From NCBI RefSeq assembly GCF_000002875.2, contig NC_009416.2:1502501-1547509 (forward strand): a DNA stretch of 45,009 bases, given 5' to 3'. Within the stretch, counting starts at the first letter, position 1; each line of letters starts with the position of its first letter. A program made the position numbers and the translations under genes. The notes under the pieces are model-generated. The model saw nothing but the letters and a program-made list of their open reading frames with translations. It did no database searches and was not told the DNA's origin. Below, piece after piece: positions 28,966 to 39,238 of the stretch. Source of the stretch: Leishmania infantum JPCM5 (lineage: Eukaryota; Euglenozoa; Kinetoplastea; Trypanosomatida; Trypanosomatidae).

Positions 28966-29778
28966 TGCTGGCTCTAACTCATAGGCAAGGGGAGGAGGGG
29001 TCTTCGCGATGGCATCGTTGATGCATCTTCGACGGCGACGAAGCGGGAGGGCGAGTGCAAGCATTGTGAGGGTCAGGGAAGACCTACGCGTGCTTGCAGT
29101 CTCTGCTTTCTCCTGCGTGTTTCCTTCGCCCTAAAAAAAACGAAAAGACCAGAACATAATCTATCACACCAAAAGGAGGCAACACCGCGGGTGCAGCGCC
29201 AAGGAAGACGGGCAAAAAAGAGGACGCGGAATGCACACCCTCCTTTGACCGGCGCAGGCACAAGGCATCCCGCAAGAACCTTCGCTCTTTTTTCGTTGGA
29301 GCCTCACTGTCTGCGACTCGCTGACTGCGGCACGGCTGCGCCGGTGGTGGGGTGCGCTAGGGGAACCTACGCGTGCTTGTACAGCCTCTCGTATTTTGAC
29401 ACCGGAAAGCTCTCGAAACCATGGCAGTATCCGAAGGATACAGGCGTTTTTTTGCCCCACTACCTAACCAACTGCAATCGTCTGCGAGTGACTTGTGCGT
29501 CTTCTGCTCGTTTTCCAACCGCATCACGTCGGCACTTGAACTTCACCTTCTCGTCTCCTGTGTTTCTGGCTCGGCCGACCGCCTCTTCGCTCCTGCTTTT
29601 GGCCCTTGCCGATTCACTCGCGCTTGCGCAGCGTCTTTCTCACAGCAGGCTTGCCCGCTTTGGCAGAGGCCATCCGCTGTCGAAGCAGACGGTGACAGGC
29701 ACCCGCCAAATCAGCGTTATCACGGCTGTCTTTTCTTGTGCAAGCGCCGCACCGCGACGCTGCCGTCGATCATTCAGG
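28966..29778 (+). other. Intergenic/UTR region before the LYR gene
   Basis: This is 0.8 kb of sequence. The LYR frame stays open upstream to 29191, but the extension has no domain and includes CT-rich tracts. A T-rich tract at about 29725-29740 (GTCTTTTCTTGTGCAAG) is a likely splice acceptor, about 40 nt before the ATG at 29779. That supports the shorter protein. Confidence 0.5.
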
Positions 29779-30336
29779 ATGCTTCGTCAGCTGAGCATCC
29801 GGCAGGCGCCAAAGGTGGAGCTCATCTCCCCAACACCGTCCGCGCCGATTCAGAACTTCGACTTGCGACCGATAGCCGCGTCGCTCCTGTACCGGAAACT
29901 CCTGAAGCTGTACTTGCGCAAATTCGACACGGACACCAACACAATCATTCGCGCATGGAAGCAGACCAAGTACGAGTTCTGGGTACACCGTAACGTGTCC
30001 AAGGAGGAAGCCGATTTGCTAAATATAAAGGGCCAGCAAGTGCTGGAGGCGATTCGCGCCGGCCTCGTGCCGGTGTACCATAACTCAAAGACGAATCAGA
30101 CCTACTACAAGTACGACGCCGACACGCTGAACGCTGTACACAACCATGTAGACCCCGTGACCGCCGAAGAATTCCTTCGCCGCTTCCACGACCGAATGGA
30201 CTCAAGGGATGTGGAAGAGATCAAAGCCACGCTGAAGAAGCTCGGGCGCTGGACAGGGCCGGACGAACTCCGGAAGGAGGACCTCTTTCGCGTCAAAACC
30301 AAGCGCAAGGTCAAGTGCACCGACCCAGACGAGTGA
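29779..30336 (+). CDS. LYR-motif (Complex1_LYR-type) small mitochondrial protein
   Basis: 185 residues from the ATG at 29779 (MLRQLSIRQAPK). The start is basic and suits mitochondrial import. The LYR tripeptide is at residues 37-39 in SLLYRKLLKLYLRKF, followed by an arginine/lysine-spaced three-helix pattern ending near residue 95. After that comes a charged C-terminal extension with EEFLRRFHDRMDSRDVEEIK. LYR proteins bind the acyl carrier protein. They act in Fe-S cluster transfer, respiratory complex assembly or the mitoribosome. Which of these applies cannot be told from the sequence. The C-terminal 90 residues exceed the usual LYRM size (about 90-120 residues) and look kinetoplastid-specific. 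Confidence 0.68.
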   Translation: MLRQLSIRQAPKVELISPTPSAPIQNFDLRPIAASLLYRKLLKLYLRKFDTDTNTIIRAWKQTKYEFWVHRNVSKEEADLLNIKGQQVLEAIRAGLVPVYHNSKTNQTYYKYDADTLNAVHNHVDPVTAEEFLRRFHDRMDSRDVEEIKATLKKLGRWTGPDELRKEDLFRVKTKRKVKCTDPDE

Positions 30337-30399
30337 GCCGATCACCTTGCCCGCAGAGAGATCGCGCGCGCGCGAGAGAGTCCAGAAGCGTGGAACGGC

Positions 30400-30830
30400 G
30401 GGCTCTTTGTCTCACAGTTGTTGCTGCACCCTTGCCAAATGCCGGCCCACCTCTGGTGGTGGCAAGGGTTAAGCGCGTACGACAGAAGGGAGTCCGGGGC
30501 GATGCATCGCTGCCGATGCCCGCGGCCAGGTCCTGGATGGCACGTCGCCGAAGAGACCTGCGTTCAGCGAACGCGCCTGCGCTATCCATGTGGCTGGGCA
30601 GGGCGTCGGCGTGACTCGAGCGTACGCCTCACCCCCTGGTTCACACCGTTCGCTGGTGTGGGGGCCTGCGGGGCGGGGGTGGGCAGGTGGCGTTTGAGGC
30701 AGGGACCGTGCTCGGCTGCCTGCATCGGCAGCATAGCTGCAACGCGCGTGTCTCCGGCTTCTCCGCATCACGCGATGTGGGGCCTGTGGCAGAATGTACA
30801 CGTTGCAGGAAAAATAAGATATCTCGAGCA
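30400..30830 (+). mobile_element. SIDER-like degenerate retroposon, copy A
   Basis: This sequence aligns over several hundred bases with 42900-43350. Shared words include GTTTGAGGCAGGGACCGT (copy B: GTTTGAGGCAAGGGCCGT), GCAACGCGCGTGTCT at 30739-30753 (copy B: GCAACGCGTGTGTCT at 43275-43289), and a block around 'gatggcac' at 30535-30545. Position in a 3' UTR, size of about half a kilobase and strong divergence fit the SIDER (short interspersed degenerated retroposon) families of Leishmania. SIDER2 copies are known to destabilise mRNAs. The boundaries are approximate. Confidence 0.6.
30428..30469. repeat. 10-bp inverted repeat inside SIDER-like copy A
   Basis: ACCCTTGCCA at 30428-30437 is the exact reverse complement of TGGCAAGGGT at 30460-30469. 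The enclosed segment has its own small hairpin, CCACC-TCT-GGTGG. It would be a stable stem-loop in the LYR-gene 3' UTR. Confidence 0.85.
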
Positions 30831-31455
30831 GCGCTGTGTTGAGGCTTTCTCTTCAGGCTTTCGCGTGCTGTTCTCCTTATCTGTGAATGGTTGTGCGCAG
30901 CGACGCTCCTTTTTTTTGTAGGAGGGTGGGAGGGGAGTGGGTGAGCTGCTGCACTTAAGTGGAAAAAAAAACGCATAAAAACAAGCGACTACGGCGAAGA
31001 TATCTACGAGGGCGCCCCGCTTGTGAGGGTTTCGCCTGCAGCGATGAGAGGATGCCGCGCTGTGCGTCATAATCCCTTGTAAAGACGCACACCTGTGAAC
31101 ACAGTTGTGTGTGTGGGTCGTCCGCATCGCTGCGCAAACTCCTCCCGCATGGATGAATCCGGTGTGGCCACCGTGTGGGTGCGCGGTCAGCAGCTTTCGC
31201 GCTGCTCCGTGTCCCGATTGGTAAATTGCTGACCGATACGACTTTGGCTTTTCCTTTTGCTTCGCTCTTCGTCATCGTCGATGCTTGAGTGACATGGAGG
31301 ATGCACCACTGCACCTTCGTGTGCCGCATCTCTCGCCGTCTGTGCGTTTCACCCGCTCACGCTGGATGCGGCGCCCACTCAGTGTCGCTTTGGTGCCCCT
31401 CGGGTCTTCTCTCTTCTGTAGGGCTGTGCGGTGACGGAGTGCGCTGCTGCGTAAA

Positions 31456-33555
31456 ATGGAGCGGCACAAGAACAGTTCTGTGTTCTTGACAGGTATTAAC
31501 GTTAGCGATGGGCGAGGTCAGGACTTGTCTGAGGATGAGGATGAGGGCGTTGGTGTCCTTGTCCCGTTCCGTGTGCCCCCCATGCCGCGCCCCGTCGTTT
31601 CGCATCGCTATGTGTCTCTCAACCACCCCTCCGGCAGCCGCAGTAGCGTGTCCCGAACGCTGCTGCACTGGGAAAAGCAGATGCTTCTCTCACGCCTGCA
31701 GAAAAATCCGTGTGTCGACACAGAGGTCTTTCAAGAGCGTCTTTCACGGATGAAAATACGGAACGATCGTCATTACATTCGCCAGGTGTGCGACAGGGTG
31801 GCGGAGGCGCGTCAGGCCGAGGCGACGGCGAGGCAGGCGGCCTTTTTTAGCGCAGAGGAACGGCGCGACTTTATCTTCTACAAGCACCACCATTTGGTGG
31901 AAATCAAGCGACGGGAGCAGACTCTGACGCGGGCGCGCAAGTGGTCTATCATCGTCGTGTGCCACGTCTTTCTTGCGGCTCTCATGCAGGAACGACGAGT
32001 GCAGGAGGCGCTGGACACTTTTAGTTTCTTGTTGGCCCCGATGATTCGGCGATTCCTCGCGCTGCGTGCGCGGCGCCGAGAGGCGGAAGAGCTGACGCGC
32101 CGTCATCTTCGAGACATTCCCTTCCCCTTTCCACATGTTATACAGAGTATGACCGGCACGTTCTTCGAGGGCTGGCCGCCGGCGCTGCTAGAGAAGTTGG
32201 TGGAGAAGTCGAAACCGTGCTACCTGCGCAGAGGAAGATACCTGATGCACGAGGGAGACGTGGGCCGCGTTATGTTCATGATCACCTTGGGCACCGTCTC
32301 AATCGTGCTCCGTAAAAAAGGCCGCGAAAAGCGCCGCACAAAGGAGAACTCCAGCGGCGTCCTACAGATCAAGGCACCTTGCTACGCGGGTGAGTTTGCG
32401 CTGGTCTGCAAGGAGCCGCGGTCGGCATCTATCATCTGCGAGACGGACATCGGCTACTGGGCCGTGTCTCCGGAGGAGTACGAGGAAGTGGCGAAATACC
32501 TCAGTCCGGCGGTTGCCAGCAAGCAACGTGAGGCCACAGATGTGCGCCGTCGCCAGAACCTCAAGCGCTTTTTTCCGCTGCACGTGGCGTTTCTTCGCAA
32601 CTTCCCGTACTTTGCACAATTCAGCGATAAGAGTCTGACGCAGCTGATTGACAGCGTCGAGCCGATTGTCCTGCACGACGGCGACTATCTCTTCCGCGAA
32701 GGCGAAATCGACTCCTCAACTTACTTTGTACAGGACGGCGAGGCTGTCTTGCGCGACCGCGACGGGGCTGATCGAAAAGTCTTGAAGGGCAGCTGCATTG
32801 GCGTCTTTGAGTGTTCCTGCGGCGTTAACGAGGCGAAGCGCAGCTCCATTGTGAGCGTGAACTACTGCGACATATGGCGCCTGAGCCGAGATGTGTTGAT
32901 TGAGATAGGTATGAGCGAGCCAGCGGCGCTGCTGCACTGCCGCGATGCAGCCAAGAAGGATCGGGCGCTGGAGATGCACAAGGACAAGGTGGCGTTGCAG
33001 TGTTTCCGGAAGGACCCATACATGTCCTTCTGTTGCCCTCGCTCCACGCTCGCCCACCTTTTCGAGGCAAGCACCCCGACCGTCTTCCTCAACGGTGAGC
33101 GCCTCGCCCTCATGGGAAAGACCTTGAATGCCCTGTCCGTAGTCATGAGCGGTGTCCTTGACATCACCATGTCACGGAACGAGCAACACATAACCATGAG
33201 GGTGCACGTCACAGCTAGCTGCGTCAGCGATGCGGCTTTTCGAAACGCTAGCGCCCCGTTCCGCGGTCTGAGCCGCGTCATTGGTGCATATGAGTTCGCC
33301 TCGTCACTTTCTCAGTACGCGTGCACTGTGACGAGTGTTGGGCTGACAGAGGCCTTCGTAATTGAGCGGGCACAGCTAGACATGAAGGTCCCTGCCGCCC
33401 TCCGCGGCCTGATGCACGACAGCGCGCGCAGCAGGGAGTGTGTCAGTCGCGCCTACAAACAAGAAAATGCGGGACTGCTCTACAACGACGAAGCCTTGAG
33501 CTTCTCACGGCTCTACAGAGAGCTGCGGACCCTCGAGGGTGAGACGCGCAAGTGA
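31456..33555 (+). CDS. Protein with tandem cyclic-nucleotide-binding-like domains
   Basis: 699 residues from the ATG at 31456 (MERHKNSSVF). Residues 1-120 are acidic then basic. A helical, Arg-rich segment with an IQ-like stretch (MIRRFLALRARRR, about 190-205) follows. The first cNMP-binding domain (about 231-350) keeps a good phosphate-binding cassette, GEFALVCKEPRSAS, with Glu313 and Arg322. The second (about 379-490) has the fold pattern (GDYLFREGEIDSSTYFVQDGEA) but its cassette, GVFECSCGVNEAKRSS, lacks the GE..L and PR elements. A third segment (about 529-640) resembles the beta-roll only weakly. There is no kinase or channel domain. It may sense a nucleotide or nucleoside (trypanosomatid PKA regulatory subunits bind nucleosides) or be a structural flagellar protein; partner and ligand are unknown. 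Confidence 0.78.
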   Translation: MERHKNSSVFLTGINVSDGRGQDLSEDEDEGVGVLVPFRVPPMPRPVVSHRYVSLNHPSGSRSSVSRTLLHWEKQMLLSRLQKNPCVDTEVFQERLSRMKIRNDRHYIRQVCDRVAEARQAEATARQAAFFSAEERRDFIFYKHHHLVEIKRREQTLTRARKWSIIVVCHVFLAALMQERRVQEALDTFSFLLAPMIRRFLALRARRREAEELTRRHLRDIPFPFPHVIQSMTGTFFEGWPPALLEKLVEKSKPCYLRRGRYLMHEGDVGRVMFMITLGTVSIVLRKKGREKRRTKENSSGVLQIKAPCYAGEFALVCKEPRSASIICETDIGYWAVSPEEYEEVAKYLSPAVASKQREATDVRRRQNLKRFFPLHVAFLRNFPYFAQFSDKSLTQLIDSVEPIVLHDGDYLFREGEIDSSTYFVQDGEAVLRDRDGADRKVLKGSCIGVFECSCGVNEAKRSSIVSVNYCDIWRLSRDVLIEIGMSEPAALLHCRDAAKKDRALEMHKDKVALQCFRKDPYMSFCCPRSTLAHLFEASTPTVFLNGERLALMGKTLNALSVVMSGVLDITMSRNEQHITMRVHVTASCVSDAAFRNASAPFRGLSRVIGAYEFASSLSQYACTVTSVGLTEAFVIERAQLDMKVPAALRGLMHDSARSRECVSRAYKQENAGLLYNDEALSFSRLYRELRTLEGETRK

Positions 33556-34609
33556 ACATGTATATACCCTCCATCCACGACCCGCACAGTAGTTACATGT
33601 GCGCAAGCGCGATGGTCCTCCTCGCTAGCGATATCTGCTCGTCTTATTACGGTCAACCACCGCTTTTGTTGTTGCTTCGCGTGAGTGCCAGTAAAGCGTT
33701 CTTTCACTTCTCTTCCTTTAGTGCGCCCTCCCCCTCTTTTGGCTTGTCTCCGCGTTTCCCGATCTCCCTCATTGCCCCCCCCCCCCCCGGCCCCAACACA
33801 CGTACGCATATTCATACCGACACCCCTGACGGCTTGCGGCGTAGAAGAAACCTCTATTAGGATACCATGAGATACCGCTCCTGTACTCTGCCACCTGATC
33901 TTGACGGTGAGTATGCCGCCAATACTGATTCAGGCGGTGGCGCACATGTGAAACATATATGTGTGTGTGGTTGCGTCCGTGTGCGTGCTGGTGTGTTTGA
34001 ACTCTACATGTAGTCCCTTTCTTTGGCAACCTTCCCTTGTTTCTGCGTTTCCTTCTTCGCCTTTCATGTGCGTAGTTGTCGCCCTTTGTTTTCGCCTTTG
34101 CATTTTGAAACTCAGCTGCCCAAGCTTCCACCCTGATACACTCGCAAGAGCATCGCTACTTCTGTAGTGCAAAAGGATTCAGCGAAGACGGAAAGAGGCA
34201 GTAGCCCCTCCCCTGGGTCACGGCTCATGCCATTGCTCACCTCATGTGTTTTTGAGCGGATGAGGTTCATTCCTCGGCGCCCACTTCTTTCTCCGCCTCG
34301 ACCATCATCCTTGCCAATGGAGGCAGACACTGTCAGTGTAACGGATGTCGACATCATGACTTAGTTGCGAACGCCCGCATTTTGCGCACGCGCCTGACGC
34401 ACAGGTGCTGCTTTTGCCATTTTTCGCGGTGTTGCTCGCTTTTCGTCACGAAGTGTTTCATGCCTTTCCTCTGCCTGCACAGTGCACGTATTTCGCAAAC
34501 ATGGAAAGTTCTCTCCCCCTCCCTCCCTGTCTCACTTCGTGGCTCGCTTTCATTCTTCAAGGTACGGGCCACTACGACCGCACTATCTCTTTTCTGTTTT
34601 TCTTCTCAG
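33556..34609 (+). other. Intergenic/UTR region, cNMP gene to NAF1
   Basis: This is 1.05 kb. It has a C run at 33776-33788, TG/AT repeats at about 33950-33970, and CT-rich tracts near 34500-34550 and 34585-34606. The second tract runs straight into the CAG directly before the NAF1 start. No gene is seen. Confidence 0.5.
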
Positions 34610-35425
34610 ATGGACGGTGCCCCGCCAAGTGCGGCTGTCGGCGTCATCTACGCCGACGAGAAGCCGTCGCGCCGCGCCGTTTCCATCAGCTCCGTAGACT
34701 CGGAGCCGATTGTGCGGGCGGCCTCTGCGCGGTCTGTCGCGTCCTCCGCCTCGCGTGAGGGCGGAGGCAGAGCACCGCGAGGTTGGCTTGCCTCCGAAGG
34801 CGATGACGTACCATTAGACGACGCCGGGATGGCTGACGCAACCCTTGTACTTCCTATCAGGCAGATTTCAGAGGCCCCAGTGGCGGTGGTCAGCGCCATC
34901 TCGGCAGCAAGCCGCTCGTGCGTTGCGGAAGCCGTTCCCCAGACACTCCCAATGGACGTCGGAACGCGGCTGTGCCTGTCTGATGGCACGTTTGTCGGCT
35001 ATGTCTCCTCAGTGCTCGGGCCGGTCAAGCAAGCCTTCTACGTAGTGAAGTCGACGCGCGATGACTTTCACGAGCTGATAGGTGATCACCGTCTCGCAGA
35101 GGCGGTCCCACTTCACTATGATCTCCACCATCCACAAATCATGTACGACCCCTTCGAGCAGTGCGATGCCGCCAAAGGCACTGACGCCAGCTACATCAAC
35201 GACGAGGAACTTCCCGAGTACGTCCGTCCCGACTTTTCGGACGACGAGAAAGAGATGGAGTGGAAGCGGCAAAAGCGTCGCCGCGGTGACGACAACGAAA
35301 GCATCAGCTCCGACGAGATGCAGGTGGATATCGAGTGGACCAAATTGCAGCTCGATGAGGATGCCGTGCCGTGTGGAGATCCACATGTGGTGATTCCGCA
35401 GTGGATTCGAAGCGCGCCACGATGA
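34610..35425 (+). CDS. NAF1: NAF1, H/ACA snoRNP assembly factor
   Basis: 271 residues from the ATG at 34610 (MDGAPPSAAV). The frame opens 76 codons further upstream through a pyrimidine tract; that part is not coding. A Ser/Ala-rich N-terminus is followed by the Gar1/Naf1 beta-barrel core near residues 115-150 (DGTFVGYVSSVLGPVKQAFYVV). The NAF1 signature comes next: GTDASYINDEELPE near 190, then FSDDEKEMEWKRQKRRRGDD. Human NAF1 has the matching GSDASWKND...FSDDEKEKEAK arrangement. NAF1 binds Cbf5/dyskerin during assembly of H/ACA RNPs and is later replaced by Gar1. In trypanosomatids H/ACA RNPs pseudouridylate rRNA and the spliced leader. The pyrimidine tract and CAG directly abut the start codon. 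Confidence 0.88.
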   Translation: MDGAPPSAAVGVIYADEKPSRRAVSISSVDSEPIVRAASARSVASSASREGGGRAPRGWLASEGDDVPLDDAGMADATLVLPIRQISEAPVAVVSAISAASRSCVAEAVPQTLPMDVGTRLCLSDGTFVGYVSSVLGPVKQAFYVVKSTRDDFHELIGDHRLAEAVPLHYDLHHPQIMYDPFEQCDAAKGTDASYINDEELPEYVRPDFSDDEKEMEWKRQKRRRGDDNESISSDEMQVDIEWTKLQLDEDAVPCGDPHVVIPQWIRSAPR

Positions 35426-36187
35426 AGCGGGCACGCCAATGCACGTGACGGCGGGGTACTTGATTTCGCGTAAACGACACAGACGCCTTTCGCAGATACG
35501 GCGCCTTGCAGGATAACAAGACTCACTACTCCCATGTCGAGCCCTTTTTTTGTTGTTGTTGCACTTTGAACTGCGGCGCAGCAGAACGCGGGACGTGGAA
35601 TGCTCTCGCTGGATAGAAGGTGAGCTTGCCACGGCGTGGTGGTCAATACTCAGCCATTCCTGCTGCGCGCACACCCACGAAGGCCCGGGACACGGCATCG
35701 CTTCTCGTCCAGTGACGACAGACGCACAAGTGCACAACCTCCCACTCCTCCTCTCTGATTCTGGCTCTCGATTGATCTCCCTCGCCTTCAGAGACAAAAG
35801 TATTCAACGGCGATGTCCTCATAAGTGTCGCGCACCGGCGTTCCTTCTCACCTTGTCAGTGCTTCATGCTTTGTTTTCCCGGCATTCACATAGTGCTCAG
35901 GTGAGCCTTCGCGATGCGCCAGATTACCCGCTACCGTCGCACCACACTCGTCAGCACGGTAGAACAATAAATGTTTCGGAACAGCTCTGCACATCGTGTG
36001 GTTCTTCTTGAAAATAAAAGAGGTACAAGGTCGATGAAAAGAACGCGTGCGATATACCCACTTCCCCAAAGGCCGGAAGCGTGAAAAAAAAACACGAAAC
36101 TGCAGGCACGGCGTGTGGAGAAACTTGCACTGCATCGGCACTGATTAGCCGATGCCCGCTGCGCCGCGCGGGCGGCATCGTGGAAAG
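35426..36187 (+). other. NAF1 3' UTR and spacer
   Basis: This is 0.76 kb of UTR-like sequence with a T run near 35545-35551 and A runs near 36011-36019 and 36083-36093. There is no gene before the decayed coding region. Confidence 0.5.
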
Positions 36188-38150
36188 ATGATGACACAGG
36201 CCTCAGCACCCTGGTCCGCAAAAGAGGTTGTAAATCGGCTCGTGATGACCGCCTCCCACTACCTCACGCAGGTTCACACCATCGCCGGAGACGAGGTTGC
36301 CGCTGACACGGTTGTGACAAAGGGGGAGGATTGAGCATGTGGCGGTAGGCCGCGAGGCTCTGGAGTACTGATCAGAAGCTATCGAGTGTGGAGGGGTACA
36401 GCCAAGCAACGCGAAAGGCGACGCGACGTGGCGAAGGGGCTCCATCTTCTACGACCAACTCATGAGGCAGCTCGAGACGTTGACAGCGAAGCACAGGATA
36501 GACATTCTCACCATCACTGCCGCGACAGTCTGACAGCTTGCACTGCTCTACACCCTCATCAACCTCGACGTGCTTCCGCTGCAGCTGTTCAAGCAGCTGT
36601 GCAACATGTTCCCTATGATCAACACCGCCCACCTTCGACGTAAGGACTCTTAATCGACGTAAAGTCGCGGCCCTGTCAAAGCTAGCTGCGGGCTTGACTG
36701 GTGCCGACAACACCTGGTGTGTGCAGGGGCGGAGAGAGGGAGGGAGAGGGTGCTGCCGACGGTGACTATGAGCGCATCGCACCCTCACTCACCACGGAGG
36801 CCTCGACGCTAACTTCCATCAGTCCTTCCAAGGAAAGCTTCCGACGCGACACCGTGCTAAACATGTCAGTGCAGGCTCACACACCACACAGGGCTCACCG
36901 CCCACCCCGATTTCACCCTGTAACCTTGCGCGCAACAAGATTGTTGCGCACATCACTCCGGCGCTTTACGCACTTCCCCATCAGACGCGCATATCGCTGA
37001 CCTTGCATTCGCTTTGCCCCACAAACCGCTGCGAATGCTGCTTGCGGAGGCGCATGATGAGCAGCCATACCGTCGCGCTCGACGCACCGACTCTTGCCAA
37101 AGGCGTGCGGATTCCGCGGAGGGCGGAGTGCCCTCTGCCGCCACACCCACTCAGAGCGATGCCGGTTCCTTTGCCGACGCACATGCAAGCGAGCAGCCCG
37201 GAGATCCAGAAAAAGCGTCGCCGATTGCGAGAATTCCATTTGTGAGCCTCAGGGGCAAAAATGTCGTCGATAAACAGGCCTTAGGGCACAATACCACGAA
37301 CACGACCCCTGCTTGCTGTCCACAGAAGCTGGTACGGTCTGTCGTACATCTCAGTCCAGCACTCCGGAGACCCCAAGATACGGCGTGATACATGACAGAT
37401 GGAAAAACTGTTGGTGCCCCTTAACCTCGACATACACGCGTACGAATACCGGGCATATCCCACACCGGAGGAGATGCAGTTGCTAGCATTTTCGAGTGAG
37501 AAAGCAGGACGTAACCTTCTTCAAACACCGCAATCGCTACCAACCGCAGGGCTCTAGCGTGAGGACTCACAACAGCACCTTGTCCGCTGCCCGCTGCATG
37601 GGGGCACCCCAGAAGGAAACAGGGCCCCCAAGCGAGAGTTTCGCTACTGTGCACGCACAGTGGGAAGGGTCGTCAAACTAGATTGCCGAGTTCATAGAGA
37701 GCTCACAGAGAGTAGCGGAGCTTCTGCTTGCGCTCCACATGAAGCCGACGCTACCTTTTTGCGGAAGTCGAGCGTACTCGGCCTTCATCCCTGGCCTCCA
37801 GCTCCTCCATCACGCGTGCAGGGCATCTCTGCGAAGACGGGCACAGCAGGTTACGAGAGACACACAGGTCGCACCCATTCCAACGCATGTGCTACGCCTT
37901 CGCTGACGACATACAACGGATTCCTACGTGACGAGAAGGTATCCACCAAGCAGCAGGCAGGACCTTGGTCGCTCTGTTTTCACGGCTTTCGGTGAGTATC
38001 CGAGGCGTGATGGAGCGGTTACGAGCGCCGAGTGGCAACGCGCACCGCTGCATGCTGCCATGCGCGAATGCTTGCACCGCAATATACGAAAAGGGCTAAC
38101 CGTGGTCCTCGAGGGTTTCATCCTTTTAGAACTGACGCTATCTAGTGTAG
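36188..38150 (+). pseudogene. Decayed gene of a helical-repeat protein
   Basis: Stretches with protein-like composition are broken by stops and frameshifts. ATGs at 36188 open a 48-codon frame (ending TGA 36332-36334). A frameshift at that point leads into EHVAVGREALEY, then a TGA, then GSIFYDQLMRQLETLTAKHR and, after another TGA near 36531, LALLYTLINLDVLPLQLF followed by KQLCNMFPMINTAHLRRKDS, ending in TAA. Further blocks lie at 37399-37556 (MEKLLVPLNLDIHAYEYRAY and a PTPEEMQLLAF helix) and 37681-38110 (IAEFIESSQRVAELLLALHM, GLQLLHHACRASL). The helical Leu-rich pattern resembles mitochondrial RAP/FASTK- or OPR-like proteins of kinetoplastids, but the family is not identified. An intact relative may exist in other species at this locus. 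Confidence 0.5.
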
Positions 38151-39238
38151 CAGTTGGGCGAATTCGCTTTCTCCTTCACCTGTGCGGTGACGCTGCCGAT
38201 GGCTGCCGAGGCCAGATGGAGGGAGAGAAGGCAAGAACTAGATGCCAAATGCGTGCTCTGAGCATGCGATATCTTCGCTTCTGTCATGCGTCACAAAGAA
38301 ACTGTGGCAGAAGTCCGAGTCGACATCAGGGGGCTTGTATCCTTCTGCCGTTCAAGCCCCCTAGGTCGCGGCTTCTTTTTGGATGCCCATTCAGTTCTTA
38401 CACACATCCGACTCTGGTTACTCATCGTTTCCTCTCACGAGGCTCCTGATAGCCGTGGACCTCCTGCTATTTCTCTTCTGAGCTTACTCTCGCCCACGAT
38501 CAGCCGTCAATAACTACTGCAGAAGCGGGCCGTTGACGGGCTGCACTTCGTGTAAGGAGCGGTTTGTCATACAGGTCGGGGCCACTGCCCACCAGACTGT
38601 TACAAGTGGCTACGGAGAATGCTCCCTGTCTCCTTCACTTTCACCTTCGCTACTGCGGTCTCACCTCCTGCTATGGCAGAACCCTGTTTCCGCCGCTAAA
38701 AGGCAAGCGAAGCGTTCCTCTTTTTTTTTTCAGTGTAGTAGCCTCTCCTTCGACTGCCTACAAGTCAACACGCACACGCGTCCGGAGCGCCAGCTCCTCT
38801 ACCTGTGCTGCGCCACGCATGTGTTAAGGAGCCACGCCGACCAACACCGTTTGGCGCCGCACTGCCCACGGCGATTCCACTCCGTACAGCGCAGGTCAGA
38901 CCGAGGATTGCTTTCCCCATCAGAACAGCACAACAAACGCACAAGGGAAGAAGAATAATAAGACAACAGTAGGTGAGTGCGTATATTCATTGAACCGTCA
39001 ACAGGATTTGCCGTGAGCTGCTGCACACGTGATCGTGCCCGTTGCTCACTTCTACGCCGTGTCAGCCCAGACTTCTCCGCTGACGCCACGAGGAGTGGCA
39101 CTAGAACCTGAGATACGACAGTGCGGTGGCCGCTGTCGTTGGACAAGACAAGTGCCGGCAATCCATAAAAAAGTATAAGAAGGCTGTCCGCATCTTTGTG
39201 CGCGCTCGCTAACGCCAAACGATCCCCTGACATTTTCG
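38151..39238 (+). other. Spacer before the esterase gene
   Basis: The first part may be a tail of the pseudogene (a frame from 38286 reads MRHKETVAEVRVDIRGLVSF). It contains the hairpin at 38329-38361, a T run at 38721-38730 and UTR-like sequence. No intact gene is seen. Confidence 0.45.
38329..38361. repeat. 9-bp inverted repeat
   Basis: GGGGGCTTG at 38329-38337 and CAAGCCCCC at 38353-38361 are exact reverse complements around a 15-nt loop. Role unknown. Confidence 0.85.

Larger units (their letters stand above)
30337..31455 (+). other. LYR-gene 3' UTR (with SIDER-like copy) and cNMP-gene 5' region
   Basis: The first 0.5 kb carries a SIDER-like degenerate retroposon. The rest is UTR-like, with a T run at 30909-30917 and an A run at 30963-30971. 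A pyrimidine tract (GGGTCTTCTCTCTTCTGTAG) ends in AG at 31420-31421, 35 nt before the next start; it is a good spliced-leader acceptor candidate. A 27-codon frame at 31149-31232 has fair codon use, but I see no reason to call it a gene. Confidence 0.55.

Noticed and set aside
31149..31232. 27-codon frame with fair codon use before the cNMP-domain gene
   Set aside because: Too short to judge, no homology recognised, and it lies upstream of the likely splice acceptor at 31420-31421.
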